The notes beneath the pieces are model-generated. The model did no database searches. It had not been told where the DNA came from and was given only the letters and a program-made list of their open reading frames with translations. The translations under genes and the position numbers were made by a program. Shown here one piece after another: positions 1 to 8,545 of a stretch of 64,000 nucleotides of DNA. The DNA lies in the NCBI RefSeq assembly GCF_010974945.1, contig NZ_JAAIVB010000079.1, positions 1 through 64,000 of the forward strand. The letters are read 5' to 3'. The DNA is from Noviherbaspirillum galbum (GTDB lineage Bacteria > Pseudomonadota > Gammaproteobacteria > Burkholderiales > Burkholderiaceae_D). Position 1 is the stretch's first letter, and each line of letters begins with the position of its first letter.

Positions 1-126
1 CGGGTGGCGAACCGGATCGTGTTCATGGACCGGGGGCAGATCGTGGAGGACTGCAGCAAGGAGGAGTTCTTCGGCGCGCCGCGCTCGGAACGCGCCCGCG
101 ACTTCCTGGCCAAGATCATTCACTGA
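1..126 (+). CDS. Amino-acid ABC transporter ATP-binding protein, C-terminal end (partial)
   Basis: Frame 1 is open from the first base to a TGA at 124-126 and encodes 41 residues. They include RIVFMDRGQIVED and end in RARDFLAKIIH. This is the tail typical of polar amino-acid ABC ATPases of the GltL/GlnQ type, where the segment after the H-loop reads 'FMD.G.IVE'. The Walker motifs lie outside the window, so substrate specificity (glutamate/aspartate is the usual match for this tail) is inferred. It would act on the cytoplasmic face of the inner membrane with a permease pair and a periplasmic binding protein encoded upstream. Confidence 0.8.
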   Translation, partial: RVANRIVFMDRGQIVEDCSKEEFFGAPRSERARDFLAKIIH

Positions 127-214
127 AAACCTTCGCGTACTTCGGCGGGCCGGCTACGGCCCGCACGGGATTCGCGAGCGGTTAGAATAGCGGCTGTCTG
201 TCTCGAGAGCCGCC

Positions 215-1294
215 ATGTCTACTTCCACTCTGACTTCCCCCGCTTCCAACCCCTCATCTTCCCCCGCCAGGATTACGATCACCCGCCCTGACGACTGGCA
301 CCTTCATTTGCGTGATGGTCTCGCCATGGCGAGCGTGCTGCCTCACAGCGCGCGCCAATTCAAGCGCGCCATCGTGATGCCGAACCTCAAGCCGCCGGTC
401 ACGACGACCGAACAGGCGGCCGCGTACCGGAACAGAATCCTGGCGGCATTGCCAGATGGCATGGCATTCGAGCCGTTGATGACCCTGTATCTCACGAACA
501 ATACGCCACCCGATGAAATTCGCCGCGCGCGGGACAGCGGGTTCGTTCACGCGGTCAAGCTCTATCCTGCCGGCGCCACCACGAACTCGGATGCGGGCGT
601 CACGTCGCTGGCGAACTGCACTAGGACGTTGGAGGTGATGCAGGAAGTCGGCATGCCGCTGCTCGTGCATGGCGAAGTGACCGATCCCGCCGTCGACATC
701 TTCGACCGCGAAGCCGTTTTCATCGATCGGGTCATGCAGCCTCTCCGCCGCGACATGCCGGAACTCAAGGTGGTGTTCGAACACATCACGACCAAGCAGG
801 CAGCGGATTACGTGCAGGAGGCATCCGGTCCGACCGCGGCGACAATCACGGCGCATCACCTGCTCTACAACCGCAACGAAATCTTCAAGGGCGGCATCCG
901 TCCCCATTTCTACTGCCTACCCGTCCTCAAGCGCGAAGAGCATCGCCAAGCCTTGGTGCGGGCCGCTGTCTCGGGAAGCGAACGATTTTTCCTGGGTACC
1001 GATTCCGCGCCCCATCCTCAGGGCCTCAAGGAACACGCCTGCGGATGCGCCGGGTGCTATACCGCCTTGCATGCCATGGAACTCTATACGCAGGCATTCG
1101 AAGATGCTGGGGCCTTGGATCGGCTCGAGGGCTTTGCCAGTGTCCACGGTCCGGCATTCTACGGCCTGCCGAGAAACCAGGACACGATCACCCTCGTCCG
1201 GGAATCCTGGACCCTGCCTGCCGAAATTCCGTTTGGCGATACCGTTCTCGTTCCATTGAATGGCGGCGACGATCTGCGTTGGAAAATGGCCTGA
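215..1294 (+). CDS. pyrC: Dihydroorotase, class II
   Basis: This 359-residue protein catalyses reversible cyclisation of N-carbamoyl-aspartate to dihydroorotate, the third step of pyrimidine synthesis, in the cytoplasm. The metal-binding HLHLRDG lies at about residues 29-35 (His29, His31). The lysine expected to be carbamylated is in [11 protein letters not shown], a metal-ligand histidine is in LLVHGEV, and the catalytic aspartate is in [10 protein letters not shown]. The length is slightly above the usual 345 or so because of a Ser/Pro/Thr-rich N-terminus of about 15 residues. The ATG at 215 follows a -10-like TTAGAAT near 182-188. A DUF3025 gene follows after three bases and is probably co-transcribed. 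Confidence 0.97.
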   Translation: MSTSTLTSPASNPSSSPARITITRPDDWHLHLRDGLAMASVLPHSARQFKRAIVMPNLKPPVTTTEQAAAYRNRILAALPDGMAFEPLMTLYLTNNTPPDEIRRARDSGFVHAVKLYPAGATTNSDAGVTSLANCTRTLEVMQEVGMPLLVHGEVTDPAVDIFDREAVFIDRVMQPLRRDMPELKVVFEHITTKQAADYVQEASGPTAATITAHHLLYNRNEIFKGGIRPHFYCLPVLKREEHRQALVRAAVSGSERFFLGTDSAPHPQGLKEHACGCAGCYTALHAMELYTQAFEDAGALDRLEGFASVHGPAFYGLPRNQDTITLVRESWTLPAEIPFGDTVLVPLNGGDDLRWKMA

Positions 1295-1297
1295 GCA

Positions 1298-2095
1298 GTG
1301 GGCGAAGGCCTTTCATTCGGCGAACGGATCGATTGGCAGGCACCCTGGCTGCAGCCCTTTGCTTCTCTTGGGAAGCGGCTTTGTGCTTCGCCAGACTGGC
1401 GTGTCGCCTTGAATCGACACGCCGAAGATGCATGTTTGCAGACGGAGACGGGGCATCCCATCGCATTCGTCCCCCAAGAGTGCTTGCCATTCGGGACCGC
1501 TTACGAAGCGTACATCGCGCACTCCGGCAAGGTGCCGACCAGGGAAAACCTGCATGACTTCTTCAATGCCCTAGTCTGGTTGCATCTCCCGCGAACGAAA
1601 GCACGGCTGAACGCACTGCAAGCCTGGTACATACATCACAGGCAGGCGGAGAAAGGGGCGCGCGGAACGTTGAGGGATGCGGCTACCATCTTCGATGAAA
1701 ACGCGGCTCTCCTCGTCACATCGGACGCGTCGCTGGTGGATGATCTAAGACGCCATGCGTGGACTGATGCCTTCCTGAAACGCAGGAGTACGTTCGGCAC
1801 CGAATGGTCGGTTCTACTGTTTGGCCATGCGTTGATGGAAAAGCTCGTCACGCCGTTCAAGGCCATCACCGCACACGCCTGGCCGATCCTGGTTGAAGAT
1901 TCTTTTTTCGGAGAAGAGTCCGCCTCGCAGATCGCGCGAATTGATCGCGCTGCGGCGTCGATGCTGAACGAGTCATTGACCACACGCCATTTCCTGCCGC
2001 TTCCGGTCGCGGGACTGCCAGGATGGTGGCCAGCGCAAGATGCGTCATTCTATGAGGATGACCTGGTTTTCCGCCCGCAGCGCATCAAGCCGTAA
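1298..2095 (+). CDS. DUF3025 domain-containing protein
   Basis: A 265-residue protein starting at a GTG three bases after the pyrC stop, so it is almost certainly translated from the same message. The sequence matches the DUF3025 family of betaproteobacteria: an N-terminal 'W..PWLQPFASLG' segment, a central FNALVWLHLPRTKARLNALQ segment, and a C-terminal 'LPVAGLPGWWPAQD..FY.D..VFRP' segment. No signal peptide or membrane helix is visible, so it is probably cytoplasmic. The biochemical function is unknown; association with pyrC is the only contextual clue. A strong hairpin terminator follows. Confidence 0.85.
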   Translation: MGEGLSFGERIDWQAPWLQPFASLGKRLCASPDWRVALNRHAEDACLQTETGHPIAFVPQECLPFGTAYEAYIAHSGKVPTRENLHDFFNALVWLHLPRTKARLNALQAWYIHHRQAEKGARGTLRDAATIFDENAALLVTSDASLVDDLRRHAWTDAFLKRRSTFGTEWSVLLFGHALMEKLVTPFKAITAHAWPILVEDSFFGEESASQIARIDRAAASMLNESLTTRHFLPLPVAGLPGWWPAQDASFYEDDLVFRPQRIKP

Positions 2096-2131
2096 CTGGC
2101 TGCCCATCGTTCCAATCAGCGCATGAAAAAG

Positions 2132-2157
2132 AAAAAGGCACCCGAAGGTGCCTTTTT
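2132..2157. terminator. Bidirectional rho-independent terminator
   Basis: AAAAAGGCACC (2132-2142), loop CGAA, then GGTGCCTTTTT (2147-2157): an 11-bp perfect stem flanked by A- and T-runs. It lies between the convergent DUF3025 gene (+) and porin gene (-), so it can end both transcripts. Confidence 0.93.
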
Positions 2158-2190
2158 GTTCAATTTCAGCAGGCTTTCGCCTGCCAAGAA

Positions 2191-3270
2191 TTAGAACTTG
2201 TGACGAACGCCAACGGTGAATGCGTTGGAGTTGCTGCCTGCTGCAGGAGCCAGGCCGCCGCTCGATGCGTCGCCAGCGAAGAATGCTGCTGCGCCGTCGT
2301 TGTTCACGCGGGAGTACGACGTGTACAGGTTGGTGCGCTTCGACAGAGCGTAGGTGTAGCCCAGAGCGTACTGCTTGGCGCCAGCATTGCCAGCGGCGGA
2401 GCGGTCGTTCTTGTTGATGTAGGAAGCCATCACGGTGCCTTGACCCAGCGGAGCGGAAACGCCGAGCAGCCAGTCGCGATAGTTCAGGCCAACGTCGTTC
2501 TTTTCGGTTTCGTATGCCAGGTGAGCTTTCGCAACACCGAAGTCATACGTACCGCCCAGCAGCCAAACCTTGGTGGTGTTGGTCACTGCGGGAGCAGCAG
2601 CCGTACCATTGTTGTTGTTGCTGTAGGCCAGAACGGCATTGATCGGGCCGTTTGCGTAGTTACCCGACAGAGCGTAGGTGCGGCCAGCGGAATTTGCGCC
2701 CGGAACTTCGCCCAGACCGTAAGCCAGGTTACCAGTGAAGCCGCCCAGGTTGTTGGTGCTGTAGACGATGGAGTTGTTGATGCGAACGTCGCCGGATTGA
2801 GCAGCGGCGGATGCGCCAGCGGTACCACCAGCCATCAGGTTCGTGGAAGCGCCGGTCAGGCCGGTGCCGAACGGATCGATGGAATCCAGGCCGATAAACA
2901 GCGGATCGTATTGACGACCCAGGCTGACGGAGCCGAAGCCGCCGCTCAGACCGACCCAAGCTTGACGGCCGAACAGCGCGCCGCCTTGACGGATCGTGCC
3001 GGTGTCACCATTGAAGCCGTTTTCCAACTGGAAGTTGGCCTTGAGGCCGCTGCCCAGATCTTCGGTGCCCTTGAAGCCGATACGGTTACCGGACTGAACG
3101 CCGGTTGCCAGCTTCCATGCGGAATCACCGGTTTGGCCAGCGGGAACAGCGCCGCGGCTCTCGTAGGTGATGCCGGCATCAACCACGCCGTAGATGGTAA
3201 CGTTCGATTGCGCAGAGGCAGCGCCTGCGAATGCGCCGAACACTGCGAGCGCGAGAAGCGATTTTTTCAT
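2191..3270 (-). CDS. Gram-negative porin (first of two)
   Basis: An outer-membrane trimeric beta-barrel porin of the Burkholderiales OmpC-like family. The start is placed at 3270 (MKKSLLALAV) because GGGGA lies 8 bases upstream; an in-frame ATG 15 bases further up has no such site. Residues 1-20 are a signal peptide ending ASAQS. The mature chain begins NVTIYGVVDAGITY and carries the family's GNRIGFKGTEDLGSGLKANFQ block, a GLGRQYDP-type eyelet segment (SLGRQYDPLF) and a C-terminal FTVGVRHKF ending in phenylalanine, the signature for BAM insertion. It diffuses small polar solutes; specificity cannot be read. Its paralogue lies immediately upstream on the same strand. Confidence 0.96.
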   Translation of the reverse strand: MKKSLLALAVFGAFAGAASAQSNVTIYGVVDAGITYESRGAVPAGQTGDSAWKLATGVQSGNRIGFKGTEDLGSGLKANFQLENGFNGDTGTIRQGGALFGRQAWVGLSGGFGSVSLGRQYDPLFIGLDSIDPFGTGLTGASTNLMAGGTAGASAAAQSGDVRINNSIVYSTNNLGGFTGNLAYGLGEVPGANSAGRTYALSGNYANGPINAVLAYSNNNNGTAAAPAVTNTTKVWLLGGTYDFGVAKAHLAYETEKNDVGLNYRDWLLGVSAPLGQGTVMASYINKNDRSAAGNAGAKQYALGYTYALSKRTNLYTSYSRVNNDGAAAFFAGDASSGGLAPAAGSNSNAFTVGVRHKF

Positions 3271-3551
3271 TGAATAAATCCCCAAAGGTTATCGAGCTAA
3301 ATTATTTTGATTGCTTTTGGCTAGACTTATCGAGAAGCCTTAGCCTGTACTCCCTAATCATTTGATCAAGAAGATGAGGGGTATTTCATCAAATTCCGCT
3401 GCAGAGAACAAACGGATTTTGCGTTTTAGGCGGACGTTTTCGAAAAATGTGGTTCGCCCACAACGAGTTTACGTGCGGAAACGGCAATTTCGCACCAATT
3501 TGGTGCAAATCCGGGCCTTATAAAAGGTTGGGCTAAATTACGAAATCAAAG
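3271..3551 (-). promoter_or_regulatory. AT-rich leader and promoter region of the first porin
   Basis: The roughly 280 bases between this porin's start and the terminator of the upstream porin hold no credible gene. Base composition is much more AT-rich than the surroundings, as expected for a strongly regulated porin promoter. The segment just before the start (Shine-Dalgarno GGGGATTTATTCA, then a conserved AACCTTTGGGGATTTATTC block) is closely similar to the corresponding leader of the second porin. I cannot assign specific -35/-10 boxes or OmpR sites with confidence. Confidence 0.5.
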
Positions 3552-3580
3552 AAAAAAGGCCCGCGAAGCGGGCCTTTTTT
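3552..3580 (-). terminator. Rho-independent terminator of the second porin
   Basis: AAAAAAGGCCCGC (3552-3564), loop GAA, GCGGGCCTTTTTT (3568-3580): a perfect 13-bp stem. On the minus strand it ends with a U-run and lies about 40 bases beyond the stop of the porin at 3622-4665. The first porin is therefore probably transcribed from its own promoter. Confidence 0.9.
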
Positions 3581-3621
3581 GCTACAGATGCACAGTCGAT
3601 GATCGACCGTTTCAACCGAGG

Positions 3622-4665
3622 TTAGAACAGGTGGTTGATACCGACAGCGATGTCACGCTGTCGGTCTTGGTTTGCAGCAGCGTTGCCACCGACACGCAGG
3701 GCGTTGTCCAGACGGGACTGGTCGATCAGTGCGTAGAAGTTCGTGCGCTTGGAGAAAGCGTAGGTCACGGACAACATGTACAGATCTTTCTTGCCTTCGA
3801 GCGACGTTGCCGCGCCGGATGCGCCGGTGCCGCCACCTTGCTTCTGGCGGTAGAAGGCCGGGGTGATTTCCACAGCCGGGGAGATGGCGTAGTTCAGGCC
3901 AACCCAGTACCACTTGTTCGTGGTGTCGATGCCAGCAGCGGTTTCAGCCTTCTGATCGGCGTAACCGACGGCCAGGCGTGCCGGGCCGAACTTGTATGCG
4001 CCGCCGACGGTCCAGTGCTTGGTGCGGAAGTCGGTCGGTGCATCGCCAAAGCGCTGGGTGTATGCGCCGCCGAGGGCCAGCGGGCCATTAGCATAGTTCA
4101 CGCCGATTGCGCGGTTGGAACCGGCGGTACGGTCGCCAGCAACTTCACCGAGGGCGTATTCAGCACGTGCGGTAACCGGGCCAAAGGTGCCGGTGTACTG
4201 GATGTCGTTGTTGTAGCGGGTGCCAGCGGTTGCCGGAACTGCCAGGGCGATGCCGGGGTACTTGTAGCTGAACGGATCGTAAGCGGCGATCGTCTTAAAC
4301 GCGACCGTGTACTGGCGGCCGAGGTCCAGGGAGTTGGCGCCGAAGCCCAGGCCGACTGCTGCGGTACGCTCGAACAGCTGGTTGGTTGCGTTGTTCAGCG
4401 CGCCGGTGCCGGTGTTGAAGCCGGTTTCCAGGGTGAAGTGGCCGTTCATGCCACCGCCCAGGTCTTCCACGCCTTTGAAACCGATACGGTTGGAGTTGTA
4501 GGTTCCGGTCGAACCCATGGACAGGCGGCTGTTGCCGGCTGCGTCAACGTTCGTCGTCTGACGGAGGCCGCCGTCGAAGGAGCCGTAAATCTGAACCGCG
4601 GTTTGCGCTTGCGCGACACCTGCGAATGCACCCAGAACTGCCAGTGCGAGAAGCGATTTTTTCAT
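3622..4665 (-). CDS. Gram-negative porin (second of two)
   Basis: A paralogue of the neighbouring porin, of similar length (347 residues from the chosen start). The start at 4665 (MKKSLLALAVLGAFAGVAQAQ) has GGAGA 8 bases upstream. The signal peptide is cleaved after AQA. The mature protein contains SNRIGFKGVEDLGGGMNGHF and SLDLGRQYTVAFK in the places of the equivalent porin blocks, and ends VGINHLF with the terminal phenylalanine needed for outer-membrane assembly. The signal peptide and leader are almost identical to those of the first porin but the barrels differ strongly, so the pair probably offers different permeability or is expressed under different conditions. It has its own terminator. 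Confidence 0.96.
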   Translation of the reverse strand: MKKSLLALAVLGAFAGVAQAQTAVQIYGSFDGGLRQTTNVDAAGNSRLSMGSTGTYNSNRIGFKGVEDLGGGMNGHFTLETGFNTGTGALNNATNQLFERTAAVGLGFGANSLDLGRQYTVAFKTIAAYDPFSYKYPGIALAVPATAGTRYNNDIQYTGTFGPVTARAEYALGEVAGDRTAGSNRAIGVNYANGPLALGGAYTQRFGDAPTDFRTKHWTVGGAYKFGPARLAVGYADQKAETAAGIDTTNKWYWVGLNYAISPAVEITPAFYRQKQGGGTGASGAATSLEGKKDLYMLSVTYAFSKRTNFYALIDQSRLDNALRVGGNAAANQDRQRDIAVGINHLF

Positions 4666-5074
4666 CGAATAAATCTCCAAGGGTTGGCGTGCTAAAATTT
4701 TTTTTGGTCACTTTTCAGCAAGGCCACTAGTGGTAACGTCCCTGCCGAGACTTCTGAACAAAGTTGGTTAAGAAGCTAATTCGGATTTCATCAAAAGTGC
4801 CGCGTTTGGGCAAAGAGTATTTGGTATTTTTGTCACTTAGCCACCATTTATGTAGTTTGTGAACAACAAAGTTGCCTTGGCTCAGGGTGCGGGAAAATCT
4901 GCCGGGCTCACGTATAGGGCGTGATTAAAACCAAGAGCCGGTAGCTGGATAAGGAAAAGTTGCGCTAAATAAAGCGATCTCCTCGCATCTGGAGTGAAGA
5001 TTTCCACCAATCACCGCAGGCATGTTGCTTGCCAAGCCTGGATTGCCTTGCCTTCGTAACAAGTAAAAGCCGAC
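4666..5074. other. AT-rich intergenic region between porin and coq7
   Basis: About 410 bases separate the divergent porin (-) and coq7 (+) starts. No coding potential was seen. The half next to the porin is AT-rich, with runs such as AAAATTTTTTTT near 4694-4706, and contains the porin leader. The half next to coq7 must contain that gene's promoter but shows no clear consensus boxes. No repeat or terminator was recognised. Confidence 0.4.
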
Positions 5075-5701
5075 ATGCTCTCCATCGACTCACTGATTTC
5101 AAACTTTGACCGCAAGCTTCGCGTGATTGCGGGCTTGTCCGCTGCAGCGCGGCCTAACCCATCCATTGAACTCCCGGATGGCATGCTGTCCCCGAGCGAG
5201 CGAGCGCACAGCGCAGGATTGATGCGGGTGAATCACGTGGGTGAGGTATGCGCGCAGGCCTTGTACGAATCGCAAAGCCGCTTTGCGCAGGCGCCGGCCG
5301 CCCGCATCCAGTTTCGCGAGGCGGGCAAGGAGGAGGAGGATCACTTGGCGTGGACGGCAGAACGGTTGAGGGAGCTGGGCTCGAGACCCAGCCTGCTGAA
5401 TCCGTTGTGGTATGCCGGCGCCTACGTCCTTGGTTCCGTGGCCGCCAAGCTGGGAGACGCGCACAGCCTGGGCTTCGTGGTGGAGACGGAACGCCAGGTC
5501 GAAGCCCATCTTGCCGGCCACCTTGAAACTTTGCCGGCGGCGGACAACAAGTCGCGCGCGATCGTCGAACAGATGCGCCTCGATGAGATTGCCCATGGCG
5601 AAGCGGCAAAATCGATGGGCGCTTCCGAAACGCCGGCCCTCGTCCGGACGGCGATGCGGGGAATGGCGAAGATCATGACGGCGACAGCGTATTACATCTG
5701 A
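5075..5701 (+). CDS. coq7: 3-demethoxyubiquinol 3-hydroxylase (ubiquinone biosynthesis Coq7)
   Basis: A di-iron monooxygenase that hydroxylates the demethoxyubiquinone ring in the penultimate step of ubiquinone synthesis, at the inner face of the cytoplasmic membrane. The four-helix-bundle ligand set is visible as E in [14 protein letters not shown] in EEEDHLAW, E in [10 protein letters not shown] and E..H in DEIAHGEAA. The length of 208 residues is normal for bacterial Coq7. The ATG at 5075 begins [16 protein letters not shown], the usual family N-terminus. It appears monocistronic; the next gene is on the other strand. Confidence 0.95.
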   Translation: MLSIDSLISNFDRKLRVIAGLSAAARPNPSIELPDGMLSPSERAHSAGLMRVNHVGEVCAQALYESQSRFAQAPAARIQFREAGKEEEDHLAWTAERLRELGSRPSLLNPLWYAGAYVLGSVAAKLGDAHSLGFVVETERQVEAHLAGHLETLPAADNKSRAIVEQMRLDEIAHGEAAKSMGASETPALVRTAMRGMAKIMTATAYYI

Positions 5702-5734
5702 CGCCGTCGCGGACCGGACTGACCCGGAATCGTT

Positions 5735-6190
5735 TCAAGCGTTGGCTGACGTGGCGGATGCAGTGACTGCGTCGTCAATAATTTCAAACGAGTGCGTGAG
5801 CTCCGCGGTCTTCTCCAGCATGATCGAGGCAGAGCAATACTTTTCGTGGGACAGCTTGATCGCCCGCTCCACGAGATTGGGTTTGAGGTTCCGTCCGGTG
5901 ACGGTGAAATGGAAATGGATCTTGGTGAATACCTTGGGATCCTTTTCAGCGCGCTCGGAACGAAGCGTGACATCGCATCCACGCACATCCTGCTGGCTCT
6001 TGCGCAGGATGAGGACGACGTCGTAGGCCGTGCAGCCACCGGTTCCGGCAAGAACCACCTCCATCGGACGCGGCGCGAGATTCCTTCCGCCGCCCTCAGG
6101 TGCGCCATCCATGGTGACGATATGGCCGGATCCTGTCTCCGCGATAAATGTCATTCCCGACGAGCCGGCCCAGCGAACAGTGCATTCCAT
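5735..6190 (-). CDS. OsmC family protein
   Basis: A 151-residue protein of the OsmC/YhfA group. It has the RPMEVVLAGTGGCTAYDVV helix carrying the catalytic-type cysteine and a second conserved cysteine in LSHEKYCSASIML. Members with both cysteines reduce organic hydroperoxides, but the YhfA-like subgroup has no proven substrate, so a role in peroxide detoxification is inference. No signal peptide is present. Its position between coq7 and rplM-rpsI is one I recognise from Burkholderiales chromosomes. Start ATG at 6190 (MECTVRWAG). Confidence 0.88.
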   Translation of the reverse strand: MECTVRWAGSSGMTFIAETGSGHIVTMDGAPEGGGRNLAPRPMEVVLAGTGGCTAYDVVLILRKSQQDVRGCDVTLRSERAEKDPKVFTKIHFHFTVTGRNLKPNLVERAIKLSHEKYCSASIMLEKTAELTHSFEIIDDAVTASATSANA

Positions 6191-6370
6191 GACGGTTGAA
6201 TCCTTGAAAAGTTGGTGGATTGACGAATCGGCATTTTAACTTGGATTGCAGGCGCGTCCCCGGGGCGGGCGGGACCGGCGCGAGGGGGGGCTCAGTGAGG
6301 CCGGGGGCGGTGAACATCTGTCTTGGATTGGCTTGGCAAATTGCTCCCGTGACGTCTCCGAAGATATCGT

Positions 6371-6400
6371 TTGACGCCAAGTCTTTGAAAACGCTATACT
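6371..6400 (+). promoter_or_regulatory. Sigma-70 promoter of rplM-rpsI
   Basis: TTGACG at 6371-6376, an 18-base spacer, and TATACT at 6395-6400. The match is five of six in each box. Transcription would begin near 6407, leaving a leader of about 115 bases before rplM. Confidence 0.75.
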
Positions 6401-6437
6401 TTCAGGCTTTCCGTCCGCTCAGGAAGAAACAACAAGG

Positions 6438-6513
6438 ATGCGTCTGCTGCAGCAATGGGGGCAACCCCGCAGCCGAACCGCCACATTTGAGCGCTTTTCA
6501 ATCATCTAGGAAG
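6438..6513 (+). promoter_or_regulatory. rplM leader: GNRA-capped hairpin overlapping a 23-codon leader ORF
   Basis: Two overlapping signals lie in the mRNA leader. A hairpin pairs GCTGC (6446-6450) with GCAGC (6469-6473) and GGGG (6457-6460) with CCCC (6465-6468) around a GCAA tetraloop, with a six-base bulge on the 5' side. An ATG at 6438 opens 23 codons (starting MRLLQQWGQ) that stop at TAG 6507-6509, exactly at the rplM Shine-Dalgarno AGGAAG (6508-6513). In E. coli, L13 represses its own operon through the mRNA leader, so an autoregulatory structure is plausible. Translation of the short ORF is not shown. Confidence 0.4.
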
Positions 6514-6520
6514 ATCCATC

Positions 6521-6949
6521 ATGAAAACCTTTTCCGCAAAACCTCAAGAGGTGACGCGCGAGTGGTTCGTGATTGACGCAACGGACATGGTCCTCGGACG
6601 TGTTGCCAGCGAAGTGGCACGCCGACTGCGCGGCAAGCACAAACCCGAGTTCACTCCCCACGTCGATACGGGCGACTTCATCGTCGTCGTCAACGCAGGC
6701 AAGCTGCGCGTGACCGGCAACAAGGACCTGAACAAGAAGTACTACCGCCACTCCACCTACCCGGGCGGTATCTACGAAACGAATTTCCGCAAGATGCAGC
6801 AAGAGCATCCGGGCCGCGCGCTGGAAAAGGCGGTCAAGGGCATGTTGCCCAAGGGTCCGCTCGGCTACGCCATGATCAAGAAGCTGAAGGTGTACGCAGA
6901 TGGCACGCACCCGCATTCTGCTCAGCAACCCAAGCCACTCACGTTTTAA
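6521..6949 (+). CDS. rplM: 50S ribosomal protein L13
   Basis: At 142 residues, the exact usual bacterial length. It begins [20 protein letters not shown] and contains the conserved [30 protein letters not shown] and GMLPKGPLG segments. L13 binds 23S rRNA early in large-subunit assembly. A Shine-Dalgarno AGGAAG lies 7 bases before the ATG. rpsI follows after nine bases, forming the universal L13-S9 operon, which ends at a strong terminator. Confidence 0.99.
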   Translation: MKTFSAKPQEVTREWFVIDATDMVLGRVASEVARRLRGKHKPEFTPHVDTGDFIVVVNAGKLRVTGNKDLNKKYYRHSTYPGGIYETNFRKMQQEHPGRALEKAVKGMLPKGPLGYAMIKKLKVYADGTHPHSAQQPKPLTF

Positions 6950-6958
6950 GGAACGGAC

Positions 6959-7351
6959 ATGATCGGTAACTACAACTACGGAACCGGCCGTCGCAAGAGT
7001 GCAGTGGCTCGTGTATTCATCAAGGCCGGTACGGGCAACATCGTCGTAAATGGCAAGCCCGCAGCGGAATACTTTTCCCGTGAAACGGGTCTGATGGTCA
7101 TTCGTCAGCCGCTGGAACTGACCGGCAATGTCGAGCGCTTCGACATTCTGGTGAACGTCCACGGCGGCGGTGAGTCCGGCCAGGCAGGCGCGGTCCGTCA
7201 CGGCATCACCCGTGCGCTGATCGACTACGATGCAGGCCTGAAGTCCGAACTGTCCAAGGCAGGCTTCGTGACCCGTGATGCACGTGAAGTCGAACGTAAG
7301 AAGGTCGGCCTGCGCAAAGCACGCCGCGCCAAGCAGTTCTCCAAGCGCTAA
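6959..7351 (+). CDS. rpsI: 30S ribosomal protein S9
   Basis: At 130 residues, the standard length. It begins [19 protein letters not shown] and ends in the basic tail [12 protein letters not shown], whose terminal residues contact P-site tRNA in known ribosome structures. The internal [15 protein letters not shown] block is typical. Co-transcribed with rplM (nine-base gap, Shine-Dalgarno AAGGAA). The terminator lies about 20 bases after the stop. Confidence 0.99.
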   Translation: MIGNYNYGTGRRKSAVARVFIKAGTGNIVVNGKPAAEYFSRETGLMVIRQPLELTGNVERFDILVNVHGGGESGQAGAVRHGITRALIDYDAGLKSELSKAGFVTRDAREVERKKVGLRKARRAKQFSKR

Positions 7352-7371
7352 TCTGCGTTTTCAGAACACCG

Positions 7372-7405
7372 AAAAGCCGCCAGGTTCGCGCCTGGCGGCT
7401 TTTTT
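7372..7405 (+). terminator. Rho-independent terminator of rplM-rpsI
   Basis: AAAAGCCGCCAGG (7372-7384), loop TTCGCG, CCTGGCGGC (7391-7399), then six Ts. A perfect 9-bp GC stem is extended by A-T pairs. Confidence 0.95.
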
Positions 7406-7489
7406 CTTTTGCGGCAGGCCGCTCCGGGGCTGGTGAGGCGGACTGCTACAATGCCGGTTTGGCATTCAAGCTTTTAGCAAGGACAAGAC

Positions 7490-8533
7490 ATGATCAAGGT
7501 TGGTATCGTAGGTGGAACGGGGTACACGGGCGTCGAGCTGCTGCGGTTGCTTGCCGCGCATCCCAACGTTGAGCTGACCGCAATCACTTCCCGCAAGGAA
7601 GATGGCATGCCCGTTGCCGACATGTTCCCTTCGCTGCGCGGCGTGGTTTCCCTAGCGTTTTCGGCACCGGAAAAGGCGAGGTTGACGGAGTGCGACGTGG
7701 TGTTCTTTGCCACGCCTCACGGGGTGGCCATGGCGCAGGCGCGCGAACTGCTCGCGGCCGGCGTCAAGGTAATCGACCTCGCCGCGGACTTCCGCCTGAA
7801 AGATACCGCCGTCTTCGAGAAATGGTATGGAATGCCGCACTCCTGCCCGGACATCCTGGAGGAAGCCGTCTACGGATTGGCCGAGGTGAATCGCGACGCC
7901 ATCGCGAAAGCCCGTATCATCGGACTGCCCGGTTGCTATCCTACCTCGATGCAGTTGGGATATGCCCCGCTGTTGGCCCAAGGCAAGGCACTGGTCAACG
8001 AAGCGATGTTGATCGCTGACTGCAAGTCCGGCGTTTCAGGTGCGGGAAGAAAGGCGGAGGTCCATACCCTGCTCGCGGAAGCCTCGGACAATTTCAAGGC
8101 GTATGGCGTCAAGGGACACAGGCACCTGCCCGAAACTACCCAGGGCCTCGAAGCCATCGCCGGGCGCCGCATCGGCCTGACCTTCGTGCCGCACCTCGTT
8201 CCCATGATCCGCGGTATCCACTCCACCCTGTACGCGCACATCCTCCCGGAAGCGCGCGACACCGATTTCCAGGCCCTGTATGAGAAGCACTACGAAGGCG
8301 AGCGCTTCGTGGATGTGATGCCGCCCGGAAGCCATCCCGAGACGCGCTCGGTACGTGCCTCGAACAAGCTGCGAATTGCGGTCCATCGTCCCGGCGGCGG
8401 CGACCTGCTGGTGATTCTGGTCGTGGAAGACAACTTGGTGAAAGGCGCGGCCGGGCAAGGCGTCCAGTGCATGAACATCATGTTCGGACTGGAAGAGTCG
8501 GCCGGTTTGATGCACGTGCCCGTGCTGCCATAA
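7490..8533 (+). CDS. argC: N-acetyl-gamma-glutamyl-phosphate reductase, type 1
   Basis: A cytoplasmic NADPH-dependent enzyme that reduces N-acetylglutamyl phosphate to the semialdehyde, the third step of arginine synthesis. The N-terminal Rossmann motif [15 protein letters not shown] starts at residue 6, and the catalytic Cys149 lies in GLPGCYPT. The length of 347 residues fits the long type 1 class. A TACAAT -10 box lies at 7447-7452 and an AAGGA ribosome site about 8 bases before the ATG. It heads a group of four co-oriented genes (argC, coiled-coil protein, bactofilin, erpA) conserved in Burkholderiales. Confidence 0.97.
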   Translation: MIKVGIVGGTGYTGVELLRLLAAHPNVELTAITSRKEDGMPVADMFPSLRGVVSLAFSAPEKARLTECDVVFFATPHGVAMAQARELLAAGVKVIDLAADFRLKDTAVFEKWYGMPHSCPDILEEAVYGLAEVNRDAIAKARIIGLPGCYPTSMQLGYAPLLAQGKALVNEAMLIADCKSGVSGAGRKAEVHTLLAEASDNFKAYGVKGHRHLPETTQGLEAIAGRRIGLTFVPHLVPMIRGIHSTLYAHILPEARDTDFQALYEKHYEGERFVDVMPPGSHPETRSVRASNKLRIAVHRPGGGDLLVILVVEDNLVKGAAGQGVQCMNIMFGLEESAGLMHVPVLP

Positions 8534-8545
8534 GCCTTTTCGGAC

